From NCBI GenBank assembly GCA_907163345.1, contig CAJQUN010001182.1:31148-95147 (forward strand): a stretch of DNA of 64,000 nt, read 5' to 3'. Each line of letters starts with the position of its first letter. Positions within the stretch are counted from its first letter, which is position 1. Source of the DNA: Haberlea rhodopensis. Lineage: Eukaryota; Streptophyta; Magnoliopsida; Lamiales; Gesneriaceae. This document shows positions 1 to 10,770 of this stretch, piece by piece. The position numbers and the translations under genes were made by a program. The notes under the pieces were generated by a model. It saw only the letters and a list, made by a program, of their open reading frames with translations, was not told where the DNA came from and did not search any database.

Positions 1-3000
1 GAGAGGCCGTATAATTTTTTTTCTTCTAGGAAAACCCTAAAACCGAGTGAAAAATTCTTACGGCATTTTGAAAACTCAAAATTGGAATCTGCCAAAGCCA
101 ATATGTTACATTTACACCATTATGACATTTGACTTTCATAAATCAGCCCGGGCTGACATCAGAGAGGCCGTATAATTTTTTTTCTTCTAGGAAAACCCTA
201 AAACCGAGTGAAAAATTCTTACGGCATTTTGAAAACTCAAAATTGGAATCTGCCAAAGCCAATATGTTACATTTACACCATTATGACATTTGACTTTCAT
301 AAATCAGCCCGGGCTGACATCAGAGAGGCCGTATAATTTTTTTTCTTCTAGGAAAACCCTAAAACCGAGTGAAAAATTCTTACGGCATTTTGAAAACTCA
401 AAATTGGAATCTGCCAAAGCCAATATGTTACATTTACACCATTATGACATTTGACTTTCATAAATCAGCCCGGGCTGACATCAGAGAGGCCGTATAATTT
501 TTTTTCTTCTAGGAAAACCCTAAAACCGAGTGAAAAATTCTTACGGCATTTTGAAAACTCAAAATTGGAATCTGCCAAAGCCAATATGTTACATTTACAC
601 CATTATGACATTTGACTTTCATAAATCAGCCCGGGCTGACATCAGAGAGGCCGTATAATTTTTTTTCTTCTAGGAAAACCCTAAAACCGAGTGAAAAATT
701 CTTACGGCTTTTTGAAAACTCAAAATTGGAATCTGCCAAAGCCAATATGTTACATTTACACCATTATGACATTTGACTTTCATAAATCAGCCCGGGCTGA
801 CATCAGAGAGGCCGTATAATTTTTTTTCTTCTAGGAAAACCCTAAAACCGAGTGAAAAATTCTTACGGCATTTTGAAAACTCAAAATTGGAATCTGCCAA
901 AGCCAATATGTTACATTTACACCATTATGACATTTGACTTTCATAAATCAGCCCGGGCTGACATCAGAGAGGCCGTATAATTTTTTTTCTTCTAGGAAAA
1001 CCCTAAAACCGAGTGAAAAATTCTTACGGCATTTTGAAAACTCAAAATTGGAATCTGCCAAAGCCAATATGTTACATTTACACCATTATGACATTTGACT
1101 TTCATAAATCAGCCCGGGCTGACATCAGAGAGGCCGTATAATTTTTTTTCTTCTAGGAAAACCCTAAAACCGAGTGAAAAATTCTTACGGCATTTTGAAA
1201 ACTCAAAATTGGAATCTGCCAAAGCCAATATGTTACATTTACACCATTATGACATTTGACTTTCATAAATCAGCCCGGGCTGACATCAGAGAGGCCGTAT
1301 AATTTTTTTTCTTCTAGGAAAACCCTAAAACCGAGTGAAAAATTCTTACGGCATTTTGAAAACTCAAAATTGGAATCTGCCAAAGCCAATATGTTACATT
1401 TACACCATTATGACATTTGACTTTCATAAATCAGCCCGGGCTGACATCAGAGAGGCCGTATAATTTTTTTTCTTCTAGGAAAACCCTAAAACCGAGTGAA
1501 AAATTCTTACGGCATTTTGAAAACTCAAAATTGGAATCTGCCAAAGCCAATATGTTACATTTACACCATTATGACATTTGACTTTCATAAATCAGCCCGG
1601 GCTGACATCAGAGAGGCCGTATAATTTTTTTTCTTCTAGGAAAACCCTAAAACCGAGTGAAAAATTCTTACGGCATTTTGAAAACTCAAAATTGGAATCT
1701 GCCAAAGCCAATATGTTACATTTACACCATTATGACATTTGACTTTCATAAATCAGCCCGGGCTGACATCAGAGAGGCCGTATAATTTTTTTTCTTCTAG
1801 GAAAACCCTAAAACCGAGTGAAAAATTCTTACGGCATTTTGAAAACTCAAAATTGGAATCTGCCAAAGCCAATATGTTACATTTACACCATTATGACATT
1901 TGACTTTCATAAATCAGCCCGGGCTGACATCAGAGAGGCCGTATAATTTTTTTTCTTCTAGGAAAACCCTAAAACCGAGTGAAAAATTCTTACGGCATTT
2001 TGAAAACTCAAAATTGGAATCTGCCAAAGCCAATATGTTACATTTACACCATTATGACATTTGACTTTCATAAATCAGCCCGGGCTGACATCAGAGAGGC
2101 CGTATAATTTTTTTTCTTCTAGGAAAACCCTAAAACCGAGTGAAAAATTCTTACGGCATTTTGAAAACTCAAAATTGGAATCTGCCAAAGCCAATATGTT
2201 ACATTTACACCATTATGACATTTGACTTTCATAAATCAGCCCGGGCTGACATCAGAGAGGCCGTATAATTTTTTTTCTTCTAGGAAAACCCTAAAACCGA
2301 GTGAAAAATTCTTACGGCATTTTGAAAACTCAAAATTGGAATCTGCCAAAGCCAATATGTTACATTTACACCATTATGACATTTGACTTTCATAAATCAG
2401 CCCGGGCTGACATCAGAGAGGCCGTATAATTTTTTTTCTTCTAGGAAAACCCTAAAACCGAGTGAAAAATTCTTACGGCATTTTGAAAACTCAAAATTGG
2501 AATCTGCCAAAGCCAATATGTTACATTTACACCATTATGACATTTGACTTTCATAAATCAGCCCGGGCTGACATCAGAGAGGCCGTATAATTTTTTTTCT
2601 TCTAGGAAAACCCTAAAACCGAGTGAAAAATTCTTACGGCATTTTGAAAACTCAAAATTGGAATCTGCCAAAGCCAATATGTTACATTTACACCATTATG
2701 ACATTTGACTTTCATAAATCAGCCCGGGCTGACATCAGAGAGGCCGTATAATTTTTTTTCTTCTAGGAAAACCCTAAAACCGAGTGAAAAATTCTTACGG
2801 CATTTTGAAAACTCAAATTGGAATCTGCCAAAGCCAATATGTTACATTTACACCATTATGACATTTGACTTTCATAAATCAGCCCGGGCTGACATCAGAG
2901 AGGCCGTATAATTTTTTTTCTTCTAGGAAAACCCTAAAACCGAGTGAAAAATTCTTACGGCATTTTGAAAACTCAAAATTGGAATCTGCCAAAGCCAATA

Positions 3001-3700
3001 TGTTACATTTACACCATTATGACATTTGACTTTCATAAATCAGCCCGGGCTGACATCAGAGAGGCCGTATAATTTTTTTTCTTCTAGGAAAACCCTAAAA
3101 CCGAGTGAAAAATTCTTACGGCATTTTGAAAACTCAAAATTGGAATCTGCCAAAGCCAATATGTTACATTTACACCATTATGACATTTGACTTTCATAAA
3201 TCAGCCCGGGCTGACATCAGAGAGGCCGTATAATTTTTTTTCTTCTAGGAAAACCCTAAAACCGAGTGAAAAATTCTTACGGCATTTTGAAAACTCAAAA
3301 TTGGAATCTGCCAAAGCCAATATGTTACATTTACACCATTATGACATTTGACTTTCATAAATCAGCCCGGGCTGACATCAGAGAGGCCGTATAATTTTTT
3401 TTCTTCTAGGAAAACCCTAAAACCGAGTGAAAAATTCTTACGGCATTTTGAAAACTCAAAATTGGAATCTGCCAAAGCCAATATGTTACATTTACACCAT
3501 TATGACATTTGACTTTCATAAATCAGCCCGGGCTGACATCAGAGAGGCCGTATAATTTTTTTTCTTCTAGGAAAACCCTAAAACCGAGTGAAAAATTCTT
3601 ACGGCATTTTGAAAACTCAAATTGGAATCTGCCAAAGCCAATGCGTTACACATATACACCGTTATCATAAATATCGCAGAGATCAGGGCAGGCTGTCATC
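1..3700 (+). repeat. 161-bp satellite array, block 1 (plus orientation)
   Basis: Head-to-tail tandem array with an exact 161-bp period: GAGAGGCCGTATAAT recurs at 1, 162 and 323, and so on for about 22 copies. The copies are almost identical. By eye the only differences are one substitution near 710 and a 2-bp deletion near 2815. All carry the CACCATTATGAC variant (subfamily A). Each monomer contains a T8 tract, TTCTTCTAGG, AAAACCCTAAAACC, several A-tracts and the palindrome TCAGCCCGGGCTGA. The last copy (about 3620-3700) is diverged: a 12-bp deletion, then about 26 bp that match the palindrome region at roughly 20 of 26 positions. The array then stops at the Copia element. No coding function is inferred. 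Confidence 0.97.
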
Positions 3701-4333
3701 ACAGATGTTATACGCAGAACAGATCGATGATTAATAAGCGAGCAATAAAACCCCTTATGAGATCTGGAATGGCAGTAAGCCAAAAATATTTCTTATTTCC
3801 ATGTGTTTGGTTGCAAATGTTTTATTCACAACAATGGAAAGACTCATCTCACCGCCTTTGATGCCAAATCTGATGCTGGAATATTTCTTGGCTATTCTAC
3901 AGTTAGTAAGGCATTCAGAGTATTTAATAATAGAACTCTTAATGTAGAAGAATCAGTGCATGTAAAATTTGATGAACCTACTGACTGTACACTATCCGAT
4001 ATACAAATCAACAACTTGAGTAATCGACTGGAAAGCACTTATATTGACGAAAATGTTGATGATGAGATTGATTACAGAAGCAGGGCTGACTGCTCCTTAG
4101 AACCAGAAATCCCTGAAGCTCAAGCAGAGGAGTCTGCTGGCCAACAAGCACTGCAGCCAGCCATCAATGAAACAGTGGCATCCACCTCTACTGCAGTTGA
4201 AGGAACCAATGAGAAAGATGGGTCTATCAGAATCTCTGATTTACCTACTCACATCCAGTCAACTGAAGAACTCAACCCACTAGGACCTTCGCTCCGGTGG
4301 AAGAAGGATCATCCACGAGCAGGTCATCGGTAA
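3701..4333 (+). pseudogene. Copia integrase C-terminal part and linker, broken
   Basis: Remnant of the integrase end of a Copia polyprotein, which in the live family joins cDNA to host DNA. Readable pieces are CYTQNRSMINKR at about 3704-3740, then after a frameshift (about 3790-3805) VFGCKCFIHN-like residues, and GIFLGYS with NRTLNVEESVHVKFDE downstream. This is the usual order at the C-terminus of plant Copia integrase. A low-complexity acidic linker follows (about 3990-4330), as is normal before reverse transcriptase, and it ends in another frameshift near 4320. The catalytic DDE core and the zinc-binding N-terminus are absent because the element is truncated on the left. No function is expected. 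Confidence 0.85.
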
Positions 4334-5230
4334 CCCTCTTGCTCTATACGCACCAGAGGACAAATGATTAACGAATTTCTTCATGCTGCATTCATATCTC
4401 ATATAGAACCTAAGAAGATTGATGAAGCTATATTAGACCCAAGTTGGGTAGAAGCAATGCAGGAAGAACTAAACCAGTTTGAGCGAAACAGAGTATGGTA
4501 TCTAGTACCACGACCACATGCATCACACTGTAATTGGCACCAAATGGGTATTTAGAAATAAATTAGACGAAAACGGAACAGTAATTAGAAATAAAGCAAG
4601 ATTAGTTGCACAGGGCTACAGACAGGAAGAAGGCATTGATTTCGATGAAACCTTTGCCCCTGTAGCACGACTAGAAGCAATTCGCATATTTCTTGCATTT
4701 GCTGCATTTAAAGACTTTAAAGTCTATCAGATGGATGTTAAGAGTGCATTTCTTAACGGCAAACTCCAGGAAGAAGTTTATGTTGAACAACCTCCTGGAT
4801 TTGAAAACCATCAGCAGCCATCTCATGTTTTCCGTCTGAATAAAGCTCTGTATGGTCTAAAGCAAGCTCCCCGTGCCTGGTATGAAACTTTATCAAAATA
4901 TTTGACAGAGCCAACTTTGTTATTGGCACGGTGGACAAGACCCTTTTTAAATTACAAAGGGAGATCATACGTTGCTAGTTCAAATATATGTTGATGATAT
5001 TATCTTCGGGAGTACTAACCCAAACTGTGCGAAAGATTTTCTAAAATCATGCAGGAACAATTCGAGATGAGCATGATGGGAGAGTTATCATTTTTCTTAG
5101 GATTGCAAGTCAAGCAATCTAGTGAAGGAATTTGATAAATCAGTCCAAGTACACTAAAGAGCTACTGAAGAAATATGGAATGAGTACCAGCTCAGCTGCT
5201 GCTACACCAATGAGCTCATCCGCCAAACTC
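4334..5230 (+). pseudogene. Copia reverse transcriptase, broken by frameshifts
   Basis: Remnant of the RNA-dependent DNA polymerase of a Copia element. The region opens with the pre-RT block (DPSWVEAMQEELNQFERN, from about 4437). It continues in another frame from 4518 with KARLVAQGYRQEEGIDF, ETFAPVARLEAIR, QMDVKSAFLNG and ALYGLKQAPRAWY. The catalytic YVDD box is encoded at 4987-4998 (YVDDIIFGST), again in a different frame from the preceding block. GELSFFLGLQVKQ follows near 5085. At least three frame changes plus an in-frame stop near 5236 make it non-functional. The motifs themselves are well conserved, so decay is by indels more than by substitution. Confidence 0.93.
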
Positions 5231-5239
5231 GACTTGGAT

Positions 5240-5934
5240 TAATTCAGGAATACCAGTCGAAGTTACAATGTATCGAGGCATGATCGGATCTTTACTATAC
5301 TTGACAGCCAGCCGACCCGATATTATGTTTGCAGTATGTATGTGCGCCCGGTTTCAAGCAAATCCCAAGCAGTCGCACTTCACTGCTGTCAAGAGGATCC
5401 TAAAATACTTAAAAGGAACCGAGAATGTGGTCTATGGTATCCAAGAGACTCAACTTTTAATCTCATTGGATACTCAGATGCTGACTATGCTGGATGTAAA
5501 ATTGACAGGGAAAAGCACCAGTGGATATTGTCAATTTCTTGGTGATCGGTTAATATCATGGGGATGCAAGAAACAGACATCCATCGCAACCTCCCACTGC
5601 AGAGGCAGAGTACCTTGCTGCTGGAAGCTGCTGTGCCCAACTGCTCTGGATTCAGCAACAACTCAGAGACTATGGAATTGAGTCCACAGAGGCTCCTATT
5701 TTCTGTGACAATACGTCTGCCATTGCCATTACATACAATCCAGTTCTTCATACTCGTACTAAACATATTGACATTCGTCATCATTTCATCAGAGATCATG
5801 TTATGAAGAAGGAAATACGGCTGGAGTACATTTCCACAGAACAACAGGCAGCAGACATCTTCACAAAACCCCTACCGGACGCTAAGTTTTCTTACTTTCG
5901 AAATATTCTTGGTTTAATTGAAATTACTTCTTGA
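5240..5934 (+). pseudogene. Copia RNase H domain and polyprotein C-terminus, broken
   Basis: Remnant of the connection and RNase H domain, which in the live family removes the RNA template during cDNA synthesis. Recognisable blocks are YRGMIGSLLYLTASRPDI (from 5271), the KRILKYLKGT block, the DADYAGC block near 5480 in a second frame, KSTSGYCQFLG near 5510, CDNTSA and TKHIDIRHHF near 5705-5790, and ADIFTKPL at 5851-5874. The last is the signature close to the end of Copia polyproteins. The frame carrying ADIFTKPL ends with TGA at 5932-5934, which I take as the original stop. Several frameshifts separate the blocks, so no intact enzyme is encoded. Confidence 0.92.
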
Positions 5935-6464
5935 TTATTTTGTTTGGGTAATGGAATTCAGGGGGAATTTGTTAGTTTAGTTGCATTTATTTAGGGGGAA
6001 TTTCTGTTTTAATTTTATCATGGTTATTTAAGCTAAGCTGGTAATACAATGGTCAACTGCAGTGGGGGTATTCGTACCAGTAGGACTCTGCATCCGGTAG
6101 ATGTTTTCCTACCAGTCGAACCCCACATACCAGTTGATGTTACCAAATATGCTTTGACAAAAATAACCCTCGATACTAATTAACCTAATGAACGTCGGAA
6201 TTCAAAATTACTTTTGTGTAAATAAATTATTTCACTCCCGCCTAAATCCTGTCCTTATTTGGTTAAAATCTTTTTAATCGTTAGATGATTGCCACGTATA
6301 CATGTGTCCGCTCATCTACAGTACGACGTACATATACTTCCTTTTTCACCGCCTTTAGTTTTCTCTTCTCTTCATCTTCTCCAAACATCTTACTGCAACA
6401 ATCGTTTCTTTCAGAAAATTTCCTTTAACAGATTGCTGCTGCTCCTTCACCTCAATCATTCAAA
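5935..6464 (+). other. Copia inter-ORF region with two polypurine-type motifs
   Basis: Non-coding stretch between the pol stop codon and the extra ORF. It holds two copies of AGGGGGAATTT (5960-5970 and 5993-6003). These look like polypurine tracts far from the 3' LTR; multiple tracts are a reported Sirevirus trait. At about 6070-6145 lie CCGGTAGATG and CATACCAGTTGATG, which are reverse complements of motifs repeated in the LTR. The part just before the ATG at 6465 is pyrimidine-rich, as in a leader or a 3' splice-site region for the downstream ORF. No ORF of interest is present. Confidence 0.6.
5960..6003 (+). promoter_or_regulatory. Two internal polypurine-tract-like motifs
   Basis: AGGGGGAATTT occurs twice, 33 bp apart, right after the pol stop codon. 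The core matches the purine run next to the 3' LTR at 9997-10010 (AAAAGGGGGAAAT). A polypurine tract primes plus-strand DNA synthesis. Extra copies could act as central priming sites, but that is inference. Confidence 0.55.
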
Positions 6465-9183
6465 ATGTCGAAGAATGTTCAACCGAGTTTTATCACAAAT
6501 GCTGTTCACGTCGATTTTCACTCCATATATACTTCATCTGATGAGGAAACAAAGGATTTAATTCAAAAGCTGGATACTCAGGGCTATTGGTGATCCTAAG
6601 CCAGGCTCCCTCATTTTACCAGGATGAACTACAAGAATTCTTTGCTACAGCAACTGTTGTGGATGACACCGTTGTGGCATCCATCTCTGGGCAGTCAGTC
6701 ACCATCACTCAACCAGAATTTGCCACTCATCTGTGCCTACCCTCCACTGGACTCACTGACTTTTCGACTATTCCGGCAGACCTAAGAGAAGAGATGCGGC
6801 TCACAGTGTCGGACTCTGACCATCGTATTCAACGACCTCCTTTCAGGAAGGTATTAATGAAGAGCCCACTATCGACAACTGGCAGACATCATCTCAAAGG
6901 GGATCCTCTGTAAAGCTGGATCATTTGATATGATCACCCCTGAGAATTCGATGTCATGACTGCCATATGCAAAGATTGGAGATCAACTGGTCAGCGGTGT
7001 TATTTCAAATACTGACTAGTCTCGTCGTATCTGGCAAGGGTCAATCCGGTTTTGCTCTCCCACTAAGCAGTCTATTTGAGAGCAAACACATCAAGACAGG
7101 GGCTCTCTCTCATCTTCATCCAGGGAGACTCGTCACTCACAAGTACCTTCAGCTTCATCGCCAACGAAGTGGCAGAGAAGGTGGAGCAACAAAGCGCCGG
7201 TTGACTCAAGTCATTAGTGACTCGGAACAGACTGTCTCTGAATCCGCTGAGTCTCCTCCTCCTCCTCCTCCTCCTAAGAAGCCAAGGACCAGAAAAATTG
7301 CTTCTCTAGATGCTCGTCAGAGAGACACTGCCGCCTCCGACACTATCTCCTCTGCCGGACCTACAGGTGTTATTTCTGACAGAGAACCCAGCCCTGTCCT
7401 CCCTTCAACTGGGGAACCCACTGCTGCATTAGCCATGGTGTCTGCTCCATTAATAGACACCCCTTCAGCTCAGGTGAGCTCTCAGCAGGCCCCAGGCTCC
7501 TATCAGCTTCAGGACACCCAAGTCTACTTGTCCTTACTGTCATCCCAAGGCCACTCCAGCTGACAAAGGAAAATCTCTTATTGCTCCAGTGTCCACTCCT
7601 GTTGCATTCGAGATTCAAATGGTCATGGATGCAGTTAAAGCCCAACTGGAACCCCAACTGGAGATTTTTGATCGTTGGGTAAAGGCTCGAGTACAGGTTC
7701 GCTTTGATGATATCGATCCTATTCTGGCTCAGGCAAAGCAAGATGAAAACAAAATCCTGACCTATCTTCAAATCCCCGAACCTGAGAAAAGTTTGAAGCT
7801 GCGTGATGTCTTTAGTATTATGAACTATGTGGGCGGACTCCAAGCTCTTGTTACATCCCGCATTCAAGTGTTTGATGGACATTCAAGAACATCGAATCAT
7901 GATCGAGCAGTTCTAAACGCTCTAGGCCTCAAGCTGGAAATGGCTGAGCTTGCTCTTCATGATCTTCGCATATCCACTGGGATTCATTCATGCTCCTCTT
8001 CTGAAATTGTTGCAAGCCCTGATCAGCCAGATCTACAAATGGCTATTGCAAATTTAGAGGTTGTCCCTCCTACTGTGGAGCTTACTTCTACTGTTTTGGA
8101 GACCTCTCCTACTGGAGCAGACGCCACACCAACTACTTTGGAAGGCAGCATCCTCTGCTCCCAGCTCTCCACATGATCAACAGCCCCACCAAATGATTGT
8201 TGATCACACCAATGTCGATTCAGTTATTCAGAATGTGGTTCAGCATGGTCACCATCTCCTCTGCAAATAATGAACCAAGTGAATCCTCTCATTCCAATGA
8301 TCATACTCAAGCGTCTGCTGCTGGGATTGATCAAGACAATGCTGAACTGGATGCTCCGCACGTGGAAGAAACTGGAACTATGGATGTAGCTATCTCCGCC
8401 TCAACTGCGGCCCCTCATATTGACGCTACTACTTTACCATCCACTGCAGTCGTCATTGCTCATCCCAATGCGCTTGCCCCTGCTGCTGATATCCCGATGC
8501 TTGCCGGCGATCCGTCCATGGATCAGGAACTATCCGAGGGTTTCTTTGTCTTCACAAACCCTCTGGACGAGCCACCAAACATCGCTGCCCAGCTAGCTCA
8601 TCTCTCCACCGCTATTACAGCACTGACCAATGATGTTCATAAGCTTAAGCAGGAAGAGAGGGCTGCAACTCTTATTTTAGGAACTCTTCAGCAGCAAACG
8701 GACTCTAAATTCCAGCAAGTCTACGCTGACCTAAGTAGTTTAACTACTACTGTCACTAGACTTCAAACCTTTGCTGAGAATGCGGTTGCAGAAGCAGTTT
8801 CTCATATTGGCCAGGCGCGTCTTCAGATCAATCAGAACAATGAATCTCTTCATACTGCCACCTCAATGGCTCTTGGAGAAAAGATTGACGACGCCAAAAA
8901 GATTTTGACTGATCAATTGGCCACCATGCAAGCAGCGTTTGCATCTCAAATTCAAGATATCTGCAACAGTCTGCCTGCTGCTCCTAAAATTATCCGCAGG
9001 CTGCCTGAACCCAGTCGAACTGCTCCCTCTTCTCAGAGAGCTTCAAGTTCAGCTGCTCATTCATCCCCTGCAACTGGAGCACTCCCTCAGTCCAGACCCA
9101 CTGCTCAACAAAGATCTCGAAGTCCGCGCCAACCGCCTACCGAAAAACGCGACTATTCCAAACATTGGTTAGGGCGCAAATAG
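6465..9183 (+). pseudogene. Sirevirus-type extra ORF (putative env-like position), frameshifted
   Basis: Coding region downstream of pol, in the place where Sireviruses carry an extra, sometimes called envelope-like, ORF. It starts with ATG at 6465 and continues in successive frames: 6465-6590, 6587-6913, 6967-7563, 7589-8176 and 8197-9183. Visible parts are an N-terminal globular-looking section, a proline run (seven P, CCT repeats near 7255-7275) followed by the basic KKPRTRK, an acidic Ser/Thr/Pro/Ala-rich middle, and a C-terminal piece. About residues 130-260 of the 8197-9183 frame form a heptad-like coiled coil, and the tail is basic (EKRDYSKHWLGRK). I see no signal peptide and no convincing membrane segment, so an envelope role is not supported by sequence. 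From memory the N-terminal part resembles retroelement ORFs annotated as hypothetical proteins in Gesneriaceae. At least four frameshifts make it a pseudogene. Confidence 0.7.
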
Positions 9184-10010
9184 TATCATTTTCTGACTCT
9201 CTCTTACTTACTCCTATTTACTTACTGTGTTAAATTGACTGTCTCTCTGTATTCACTATTTAACATAAATGCATTCACATTTATTGCTACCTTGTTTTTC
9301 CTATAAATAGAGGTTCTTGTTTGATCACATAACACACATTCACTCATCATGCTTACTTTTAAGTTATTTCTCATTCCCTGGTTTTCTGTTAGATCCTTTC
9401 CCGCTTCATGGGTTTATTACTTATCTAAATCAACCCCTCATGGGTTGATTACTTATCTAACCCAGCTCTGATAAGCTTCAGCGCTTTGATCCTGTTCTGG
9501 TGCTCCTCATCAGTCAGGAACTACAAACAGCAGATGCCTGGGTGCTGATGACAAAAAGGGGGAAGACAGAGATAGAGTATTCTCGACAGAGATAGAATAT
9601 TTTATTAGGCGATTCCATAAAAACTAAAGGAGCTGCCTGATGAATATTCATATGACTCTTCCTCTTCCCGACCTTCTCTCTGAAACAAGGTGGATCGAGC
9701 TCTTCCTCTCCGCAACTAGGTGGATCGAAGCCTTCCGGTCTACTTTGTTTATTTAAAGAGAAATTTGTCATGTATCATCTATTTTATGTAAAACTAGACT
9801 TGTCTTAGATTCTATTCAAAGTGTAAGAATCCATCTTATATAAAGATGAATTTCTCTCAATTGTCCAGTTTGATTACAACTTGTAATCTGCTTATATTTA
9901 ATGAAAATTTCTTTCCATGATGTCTTCAAGTATTTTCAGGACTCTTATCTTATTTACTCTAGTAGGAAATCGATTACTGCTTAGTTTTGTCATCACCAAA
10001 AGGGGGAAAT
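9184..10010 (+). other. Copia 3' untranslated region with repeats and polypurine tract
   Basis: Non-coding DNA between the extra ORF and the 3' LTR. It contains TATAAATAG (9302-9310), a tandem duplication of CATGGGTT[T/G]ATTACTTATC (about 9408-9458), and a perfect 8-bp hairpin ATCAACCC-CTCAT-GGGTTGAT (9429-9449). It also holds a duplicated GACAGAGATAGA block (about 9564-9600), a duplicated GGTGGATCGA (about 9689 and 9720), a purine run AAAAAGGGGGAAGA (9553-9566) and the final polypurine tract. The many short duplications suggest slippage or template switching during reverse transcription. No protein is predicted. Confidence 0.65.
9997..10010 (+). promoter_or_regulatory. Polypurine tract next to the Copia 3' LTR
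   Basis: AAAAGGGGGAAAT ends directly before the LTR start TGTTGGGA at 10011. This is the canonical position for the plus-strand primer. A second, similar run lies upstream at 9553-9566. Confidence 0.85.
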
Positions 10011-10069
10011 TGTTGGGAAAACGATTTCTAAGTTTTGGTGATTATAAACACCCTACTGGATGTTAAAGA

Positions 10070-10500
10070 TCAACCGGATGCTAAAGACCTACCGGGTGAA
10101 TACACCTACCGGATATTCAAGTCTCACCGGGTAAAGACATCAACTGGATAGTCATCAACCGGATGAAGACATCAACTGGATAGTCATCAACGGATGAAGA
10201 CATCAACTGGATAGTCATCAACCGGATGAAGACATCAACCGGATAGTCATCAACCGGATGAAGTCACCAACCGGATGAAGACATCAACTGGATAGATACC
10301 AACCGGACAAGCTATCAACTGAAAAAGACACTAACCGGATGAAGTCATCAACTGGTATGAAGTCATCAACCGGATAAAAGACAATCAACCGGATGAAGAC
10401 ATCAACTGGATAAAGTTATCAACTGGTAAAGACATCAACCGGATGAAGACATCAACCGGGTGAAGACATAAACTGGATAACTATCAAATGGAAAGTCTCT
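10070..10500 (+). repeat. Short interspersed motif cluster ATCAAC[C/T]GGAT in U3
   Basis: About 18 degenerate copies of ATCAAC[C/T]GGAT, spaced about 16 bp apart. In the first half they form a 32-bp unit alternating GAAGACATCAACTGGATAG and TCATCAACCGGAT. Each carries a CCGG or CTGG core. They lie 270-700 bp upstream of the LTR TATA box, so they may be regulatory sites or a slippage-born minisatellite. Confidence 0.85.
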
Positions 10501-10763
10501 CACTGAACAAGGACATCAACTGGTCTTAAGAGGATGAACGACCAGTTGAACAAAGAAACCAGCAGAAGTCTAAGCAACGAGACAAAGTAAGTACAACATT
10601 CTCTGACAAAGGTACAACAGAGCGGCGCACCCTGCTATATCTCCGCCACCATTACCGTCAGAGTGAAAAGAGCCGTTGTTTTACAAAATAGGAAAGAAGA
10701 CAACATGTATTTGGAAAGCTAATCCATTCCATATACAAAAGGCTACCGTTGGACAACCAAACC

Positions 10764-10770
10764 TATAAAT
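10764..10770 (+). promoter_or_regulatory. LTR promoter TATA box
   Basis: TATAAAT in the context ACCTATAAATACG, about 750 bp into the LTR and downstream of the motif cluster. This is the expected arrangement of U3 sites, TATA box and R/U5. No transcript evidence is available. Confidence 0.65.

Noticed and set aside
162..322. CENP-B-box-like motif in the monomer
   Set aside because: I looked for the TTCG...A..CGGG pattern by eye on both strands and found no acceptable match.
2705..2911. Many 67-69 residue frames of the same sequence in all satellite blocks, for example here and at 12166, 15709, 29523 and 40710
   Set aside because: The 161-bp period is not a multiple of three; these frames open only where an indel fuses two monomers. 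They are by-products of the repeat, not genes.
1..3700. Regular repeats considered as a CRISPR array
   Set aside because: No unique spacers; the whole 161 bp repeats, and the rest of the window is plant retroelement DNA.
1..3700. True telomere repeat tract
   Set aside because: CCCTAAA occurs once per 161 bp and never in tandem, so it is a motif within a satellite and not a telomere.
5485..5844. A 119-residue frame on the - strand
   Set aside because: Antisense shadow of the RNase H region.
7370..7882. A 170-residue frame on the - strand
   Set aside because: Shadow of the extra ORF of the Copia element on the + strand.
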